NCBI GenBank assembly: GCA_947493705.1
Contig: CANLSH010000002.1
Span: 186,001 to 250,000 of the forward strand
DNA: 64,000 nt
Direction of reading: 5' to 3'
From: an uncultured Arachnia sp.
Lineage (GTDB): Bacteria > Actinomycetota > Actinomycetes > Propionibacteriales > Propionibacteriaceae
Shown: piece after piece, positions 59,728 through 64,000 of the stretch
Layout: every line of letters begins with the position of its first letter
Numbering within the stretch: the first letter of the stretch is position 1
Translations under genes and position numbers: made by a program
Notes under the pieces: generated by a model
Seen by the model: only the letters and a program-made list of their open reading frames with translations
What the model was told of the DNA's origin: nothing
The model's database searches: none

Positions 59728-61425
59728 TCAGGCGCTCCCCGGCATCAGCCATACTGTCGCCTCGGACGGAAGTACCTCCTCCTCCATCCCAGTGCTTGCA
59801 ATGGCGACGTTGACTCCTTCCAACGGATACGGTTCGGCGCCGAAGTTGGTGATGACTTCCCACCCATTGGGGCGTCGGTAGTGCAGAACCTCTGGATCGC
59901 CGGTGGAAATCCACTCCAGATCCTCGCTGGTTTGCAGTGACCGCCGGAGTTCGAGGGCGCGGCGGTAGAGACACAGCGTGGAATCGGGATCCTCTTCCTC
60001 CGTCGTCACCGCGTAGCGCGTGAACCAGGCCGGTTGGGGAAGATGTGAGCCTCCGCCACCGAATCCGAAGGCCTCCTCCGCAGAGTTGCTCCACGGCAGG
60101 GGTACCCGGCATCCGTCGCGACCCAGGTCAGCGCCTGCGCTGCGAAAGAATGCTGGGTCCTGTCGTGCTGCGGTGGGGAGCGCGGCCACTTCGTGCAGTC
60201 CGAGCTCTTCTCCCTGGTAGAGGTAGCTGGACCCGGGCAGGCCGAGCATGAACAGTGTCGCGGCGCGGGCCCTGCGTTCACCGCCCATCCAATCGAGCTC
60301 AGGGTTCGTGCCCCCGGAACGGATCCATTCGAGCCCGTGTTTGACGGAGGGCTCGCCGTCGGCTTCGCGAGGCGGGTGCGGCAGGCCGTAGCGCGTCGCG
60401 TGCCGGGTGACGTCATGGTTGGACAGCACCCAGGTACTGGATGAACCGGAGGCCTCCGCAAGTTCGAGATTCTCACGAACCACTCTCTCGAACTGGGAGG
60501 CATCAAAATCGGCCTGCAGCAGATCGAAGTTGAACGCCTGACCCAGCCCCTCCGGACTGGCGTACAGCGGAACGCGGGCCTTGTGCACCCATGCTTCGGC
60601 GACGGCGGTGCGTGGCGGATCGTAGGAGTCGAACACTTGGCGCCATTCGGCATACACCTCGTGGACGTCGTCGCGGTCCACGAGGGGGTGGTTGCCGTCG
60701 AAGGGCAGCGTCTCGAGTTCGGCGCGGGAGGGCAGCGGTTCGGAGAGGTCCTTCGTCAGAGCGTGTGCCACGTCCACTCTGAAGCCGTCGACGCCACGGT
60801 CCGACCAGAACCGGAGCGTGTTCAGGAAGTCATCCCTGACCTCACGGTGAGCCCAGTTGAGGTCGGGTTGCTCTCTGGCGAAGGTGTGCAGGTACCACTG
60901 GCCGTCGGTGACCTGGGTCCATGCCGGGCCGCCGAACATCGACTCCCAGTCGGTGGGCGGGCGGCTGCCGTCTGGTCCCTGTCCCTCCCGAAAGATGTAT
61001 CTGTCCCTCGCTGTGGAGCCGCGCCCAGCTGTCAGCGCCTCCTGAAACCATGCGTGCTGGTCCGAGGTGTGGTTGGGCACGATGTCGACGACAACTTTGA
61101 TGCTGCGGGAGTGGAGGGCTTCCACCATGTCGTCGAAGTCATCGAGTGTTCCGAGGCGGGGGTCGATGTCCCGGTAGTTGGCGACGTCGTAGCCGCCATC
61201 AGCCAGTTCCGACGGGTAAAAGGGGCTCAGCCACACCGCGTCAATGTGCAAGGATTCCAGGTAATCCGCCCGCGACGTGATGCCCGGAAGGTCCCCCACC
61301 CCATCTGCATTGGCGTCGGCGAAGCTGCGGGGATAGATCTGATAGACCACCGCCTGCCGCCACCAGGGAGCGCCGGAGGTGCGGTCGCCGTCTCGTGGCG
61401 CGCTGGACTGTTCGGTAACACTCAT
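59728..61425 (-). CDS. GH13 alpha-glucosidase
   Basis: A 565-residue GH13 (oligo-1,6-/alpha-glucosidase-like) enzyme. Conserved regions are visible: VVDIVPNHTSDQHAWF, the nucleophile Asp in GVDGFRVDVAHAL, the acid Glu in TAVAEAWV, and LSNHDVTRHATRYG with the third acid. No signal peptide is present, so it cleaves imported malto- or isomalto-oligosaccharides in the cytoplasm. ATG 61425 follows AGGAAGAG; the frame to 61674 above it has no similarity. It lies just behind the permease genes. Confidence 0.92.
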   Translation of the reverse strand: MSVTEQSSAPRDGDRTSGAPWWRQAVVYQIYPRSFADANADGVGDLPGITSRADYLESLHIDAVWLSPFYPSELADGGYDVANYRDIDPRLGTLDDFDDMVEALHSRSIKVVVDIVPNHTSDQHAWFQEALTAGRGSTARDRYIFREGQGPDGSRPPTDWESMFGGPAWTQVTDGQWYLHTFAREQPDLNWAHREVRDDFLNTLRFWSDRGVDGFRVDVAHALTKDLSEPLPSRAELETLPFDGNHPLVDRDDVHEVYAEWRQVFDSYDPPRTAVAEAWVHKARVPLYASPEGLGQAFNFDLLQADFDASQFERVVRENLELAEASGSSSTWVLSNHDVTRHATRYGLPHPPREADGEPSVKHGLEWIRSGGTNPELDWMGGERRARAATLFMLGLPGSSYLYQGEELGLHEVAALPTAARQDPAFFRSAGADLGRDGCRVPLPWSNSAEEAFGFGGGGSHLPQPAWFTRYAVTTEEEDPDSTLCLYRRALELRRSLQTSEDLEWISTGDPEVLHYRRPNGWEVITNFGAEPYPLEGVNVAIASTGMEEEVLPSEATVWLMPGSA

Positions 61426-61460
61426 CTGCAGAATCTCTTCCTGTATATAGGGAAAATTTC

Positions 61461-62384
61461 TCAACCCTTGACGGCGCCCTGAGTGACACCTTCCATCACC
61501 CAGCGCTGGGTGAAGAGGTACACGATGATGGCCGGTGCCATCGCCATGAGGTATGAAGCGAAGGACACGTTGTAATTGTTGCTGAACTGGGTCTGAAAGA
61601 TGTTCTGCACCACGGGCAGCGTCTGCAGTCCGGGGTCTGAGGTGATCAATGACGGCATCATGAAGTCGTTCCATGACGCCAGGAATGCGAAGATGCCCAC
61701 GGTGGCACTCATGGGAGCCAACAGCGGGAAGACCAGCGTCCAGAACGTCTGCCAGGTGGACGCCCCGTCGATGCGTGCACTCTCCTCCAACTCGGCCGGG
61801 ATGGAGCGCAGGAATGCCGTGAACAGCAGAACACTGAAGCTCAGCTGGAACACTATGTGGAGCAGGGTGACGCCAATGGGGTTGTCAAGATTGACCAGAC
61901 CCGTCAGTTGGATCTGTGGCAGTGCAACGACGGGAAAGGGGATGAACAATGCCGCCAGCAGATAAAAGAAGGACCACCTGAAAAGGCGGTGGTCCCAGTT
62001 GCGCGAGATGGCGTACGACGCCATCGCCCCGAGCACGATGCTACCGACCACCGTGCCTGCTGTGATGAGCGCAGAGATGATGAATGCCGTTGGGTAATCA
62101 GTAAGGTTCCACGCCCGCACGAAGCCCTCGACGCTGAACGGGGCTGGAAGTGAGAAGGCGTTGCCATCCACCGCCTGAGCGGTGGTCTTGAACGCCATGA
62201 CCACCGTGACGTACAGGGGCACGATCACCGTCACCCCCGCCAGAAGCAGGATGATGGTGAGTGGCCAGTTGTAGCGTTCTCCCTTACTTTGCCGTGTGGT
62301 CTTGGGTTTTGCGGATGGTGCTGTGCTTTCTGCCACCACTCCGGCCTCAGCGGTCTGCGCTGTCAGCGCTGGTTGGGAAGTCAT
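61461..62384 (-). CDS. ABC sugar transporter permease (MalG/AglG-type)
   Basis: A 307-residue permease with a 40-residue charged N-terminus and six helices. The EAA loop reads ELEESARIDGASTWQTFWTLVFPLL, and the C-terminus ends QRWVMEGVTQGAVKG as in MalG-type subunits for alpha-glucosides. It overlaps the upstream permease at 1 nt. Confidence 0.92.
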   Translation of the reverse strand: MTSQPALTAQTAEAGVVAESTAPSAKPKTTRQSKGERYNWPLTIILLLAGVTVIVPLYVTVVMAFKTTAQAVDGNAFSLPAPFSVEGFVRAWNLTDYPTAFIISALITAGTVVGSIVLGAMASYAISRNWDHRLFRWSFFYLLAALFIPFPVVALPQIQLTGLVNLDNPIGVTLLHIVFQLSFSVLLFTAFLRSIPAELEESARIDGASTWQTFWTLVFPLLAPMSATVGIFAFLASWNDFMMPSLITSDPGLQTLPVVQNIFQTQFSNNYNVSFASYLMAMAPAIIVYLFTQRWVMEGVTQGAVKG

Positions 62385-63331
62385 CAGACCTCACCCCTTC
62401 CACGGGATATACGAAGTTGCAACAGCGAGAGGATCACGACGATGACGAAGAACAACGTTGCGTTGGCCATTTGGTACGCGTAATCGCCGCCCGAGAAACC
62501 GGTGAAGATGGTCATCGCAATACTGCGGGTGGCAGTGCCGGGACCGCCATTGGTCAGGCCGACGATGATGTCGTAGGCGTTGAGAAAGTTCTTGAAGCTG
62601 AGGATCACATTGATCACCACATAGCCAAAGACGAGGGGAAGAGTGATGAACAACAATTGACGGATCTTGGATGCGCCGTCGATGTCCGCCGCCTCGTAGA
62701 CATCTCCTGGAATCGAGAGAATGCCTGCAATGTAGATCAGTAGCGTTCCCGGCACGGCCTGCCAGACGGTGACGATCACAACAGCTGTCCAGGCGAGGTC
62801 GGGGTTCGCGAGGAGGCTCTCCTGGAGCCAGCCGATGCCCGTGGCTTGTCCAAAGCGTGTCAGTGAGTTGGAGAACAAGAAGTTGAAGACGTAGGCGATG
62901 ATGATGCCCGAGACCACCATGGGAATGACGTAGAGGGCTCGGAGTGGGGTCTTCAGTTTGATCTTGGAGGTGAGCCCAACGGCAAGCAGGAACGCGATGA
63001 GGTTGACCAGCAACACAGATACCAACGAGAAACCGAACGTGAACAGATAGCTGGACAAAATGGCGGGATCAGAGAACATCGCCCTGTAATTCGTCAGGCC
63101 GATGAACTCCCACTCTCCGAAACCAATCGAGTTGGTCAGGCTGAAGAAGATGCCGATGACGGCTGGCAGGGTGATTGTCAGTGAGAACACCACGAGAGTG
63201 GGGATGAGGAAGAGGTAGTAGATACCTTCCACCTTGCTCTTGCGGTGTCTCGATTCCGTTGAGGTTGGCGCCGCCGTGGAAGTGGCTCCTCCCGGGCGTC
63301 CGCTCGTCGACTTCTTCGCCGTCGTGGTCAT
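62384..63331 (-). CDS. ABC sugar transporter permease (MalF/AglF-type)
   Basis: A 315-residue permease with six helices after a Ser/Thr/Lys-rich N-terminus. The EAA loop is visible (DVYEAADIDGASKIRQLLFITLPL), then FLNAYDIIVGLTNGGPG. ATG 63331 follows GGAGCTCAGGCC. It lies 28 nt behind the binding-protein gene. Confidence 0.92.
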   Translation of the reverse strand: MTTTAKKSTSGRPGGATSTAAPTSTESRHRKSKVEGIYYLFLIPTLVVFSLTITLPAVIGIFFSLTNSIGFGEWEFIGLTNYRAMFSDPAILSSYLFTFGFSLVSVLLVNLIAFLLAVGLTSKIKLKTPLRALYVIPMVVSGIIIAYVFNFLFSNSLTRFGQATGIGWLQESLLANPDLAWTAVVIVTVWQAVPGTLLIYIAGILSIPGDVYEAADIDGASKIRQLLFITLPLVFGYVVINVILSFKNFLNAYDIIVGLTNGGPGTATRSIAMTIFTGFSGGDYAYQMANATLFFVIVVILSLLQLRISRGRGEV

Positions 63332-63359
63332 GGCCTGAGCTCCTTTGCCTTGGCTGGTT

Positions 63360-64000
63360 TCATCGTCTGAGGGCGAGACGCGCCCAGTCCGCGTCGAGCG
63401 TTGCCAACGTGTCTTCCACGTCGGCGCCGAGGACAACTCCCTGAAGGTAGTTCTCGGCTGGAATGTTCAGCGGAATCGCCTTGGATGCGCCCTGATAGAA
63501 CCGGCCGTCATCAAAGTATTCCTTCATGCCGATGATGCGCGGGTCTGAGACTGGTGCTGAATCGGTCGTGGTCCCGTAGCCCAATTGGTCTGCGTTGTAG
63601 GCGTCCATCACATCCTTCTGGAAAAGATACGAGAGGAAATCACGAGCCGCTTCCTTGTGCTTGGAGGCCTCCGGAATCCACGCGGCCAGGTCAATGTTCA
63701 CGCGAACCTCGAGATTGTCCGGATCATCGGTCATGGGTAAGGGAAAGGTGCCGACATCCAGGTCGGGGGCAGTTTTGGCAATTTCTCCAAGTGCCCATGG
63801 GCCCTGGAAGTACATGGCGGCCTGACCTTGCGCGAAAGCGAGGTTGCCGTCACCGTAGCCCCTGCTCGCGGCATCGTCATTGGTGTACTCCTCGGCGAGC
63901 ATCTGCATGGTTTCCGTCGGCCCGGCCAGGGTCTTCTCGAATGAGACATCCGAGTCGGACACCACCTCCGTGCCCAACTCCCTCATTCTGTTGAAGAACT
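63360..64000 (-). CDS. ABC sugar transporter substrate-binding protein, C-terminal part
   Basis: The C-terminal half of a family 1 solute-binding protein, with GNLAFAQGQAAMYFQGPWALGEI and PEASKHKEAARDFLSYLFQ. The signal peptide and N-lobe lie beyond the right edge. It is the first visible gene of the alpha-glucoside uptake operon that continues with both permeases and the GH13 glucosidase. No ATPase is seen in the cluster, so a shared MsiK-type ATPase is probably used. Confidence 0.88.
   Translation of the reverse strand, partial: FFNRMRELGTEVVSDSDVSFEKTLAGPTETMQMLAEEYTNDDAASRGYGDGNLAFAQGQAAMYFQGPWALGEIAKTAPDLDVGTFPLPMTDDPDNLEVRVNIDLAAWIPEASKHKEAARDFLSYLFQKDVMDAYNADQLGYGTTTDSAPVSDPRIIGMKEYFDDGRFYQGASKAIPLNIPAENYLQGVVLGADVEDTLATLDADWARLALRR

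Noticed and set aside
1-64000. tRNA, rRNA or CRISPR arrays
   Set aside because: No T-loop consensus with cloverleaf context, no rRNA sequence and no regularly spaced direct repeats were seen by eye. The three-copy repeat is dispersed, not an array.

Overview
The window is a high-GC, gene-dense stretch of an actinobacterial chromosome. A replicative helicase (dnaB), an RpfB-type resuscitation-promoting factor, an MshB-type mycothiol deacetylase, a DUF3618/Holin-X envelope operon and a CsoR-type copper operator all point to Actinomycetota. A Propionibacteriales-like organism is my tentative guess; no rRNA or other typing gene is present to prove it.

Layout. 1-2.9 kb: the end of a MarR regulator and a large SEC-C protein. 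3.0-7.4 kb: a decayed defence region. It holds a Type ISP-like restriction-modification gene broken by two frameshifts, a large internal deletion, a nonsense codon and an IS481-family insertion, followed by an apparently intact HigB-HigA-SecB-like toxin-antitoxin-chaperone module. 7.4-22.8 kb: housekeeping genes. These are ilvE, a lipoprotein, a Nudix hydrolase, a glycogen debranching enzyme, mshB, an overlapping TspO/CPBP/SDR operon, a three-gene envelope-stress operon (YqjD-like protein, Holin-X, DUF3618), dnaB, a CsoR-site-controlled copper chaperone and rpfB. 22.9-25.2 kb: an oxidoreductase and a GT4 glycosyltransferase. 25.4-37.1 kb: a ROK regulator and an eight-gene, mostly overlapping operon with a sugar-phosphate-isomerase-like TIM barrel, a Gfo/Idh/MocA oxidoreductase, a complete ABC sugar importer, a GH38 alpha-mannosidase and a CehA/McbA PHP hydrolase. 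37.2-38.5 kb: a frameshifted enoyl-reductase-like gene. 38.6-44.9 kb: cydABDC (cytochrome bd oxidase and its assembly exporter) divergent from a BlaI-type repressor. 44.9-51.7 kb: PPK2, a Fic protein flanked by direct copies of an intergenic repeat, and an FtsX/ATPase exporter divergent from a NarL-type two-component system. 51.8-59.1 kb: an orphan Phd antitoxin, an MFS exporter, an ASCH protein, a MOSC protein and a heterodimeric ABC multidrug exporter with its TetR regulator. 59.3-64 kb: a small membrane protein and an alpha-glucoside uptake cluster (GH13 glucosidase, two permeases, and a binding protein that runs off the window).

How the genes work together. Carbohydrate handling dominates, with two ABC importers paired with dedicated glycosidases plus glycogen debranching. 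Stress and redox functions (mycothiol, cytochrome bd, copper chaperone, polyphosphate, envelope proteins) form the second theme. The most unusual items are the tripartite toxin-antitoxin-chaperone module beside a dead restriction system, the GH38 operon that mixes hydrolysis with oxidoreductase chemistry, a three-copy intergenic repeat with fixed 60 and 41/42 nt motif spacing, and a TGTGGA cluster upstream of dnaB.
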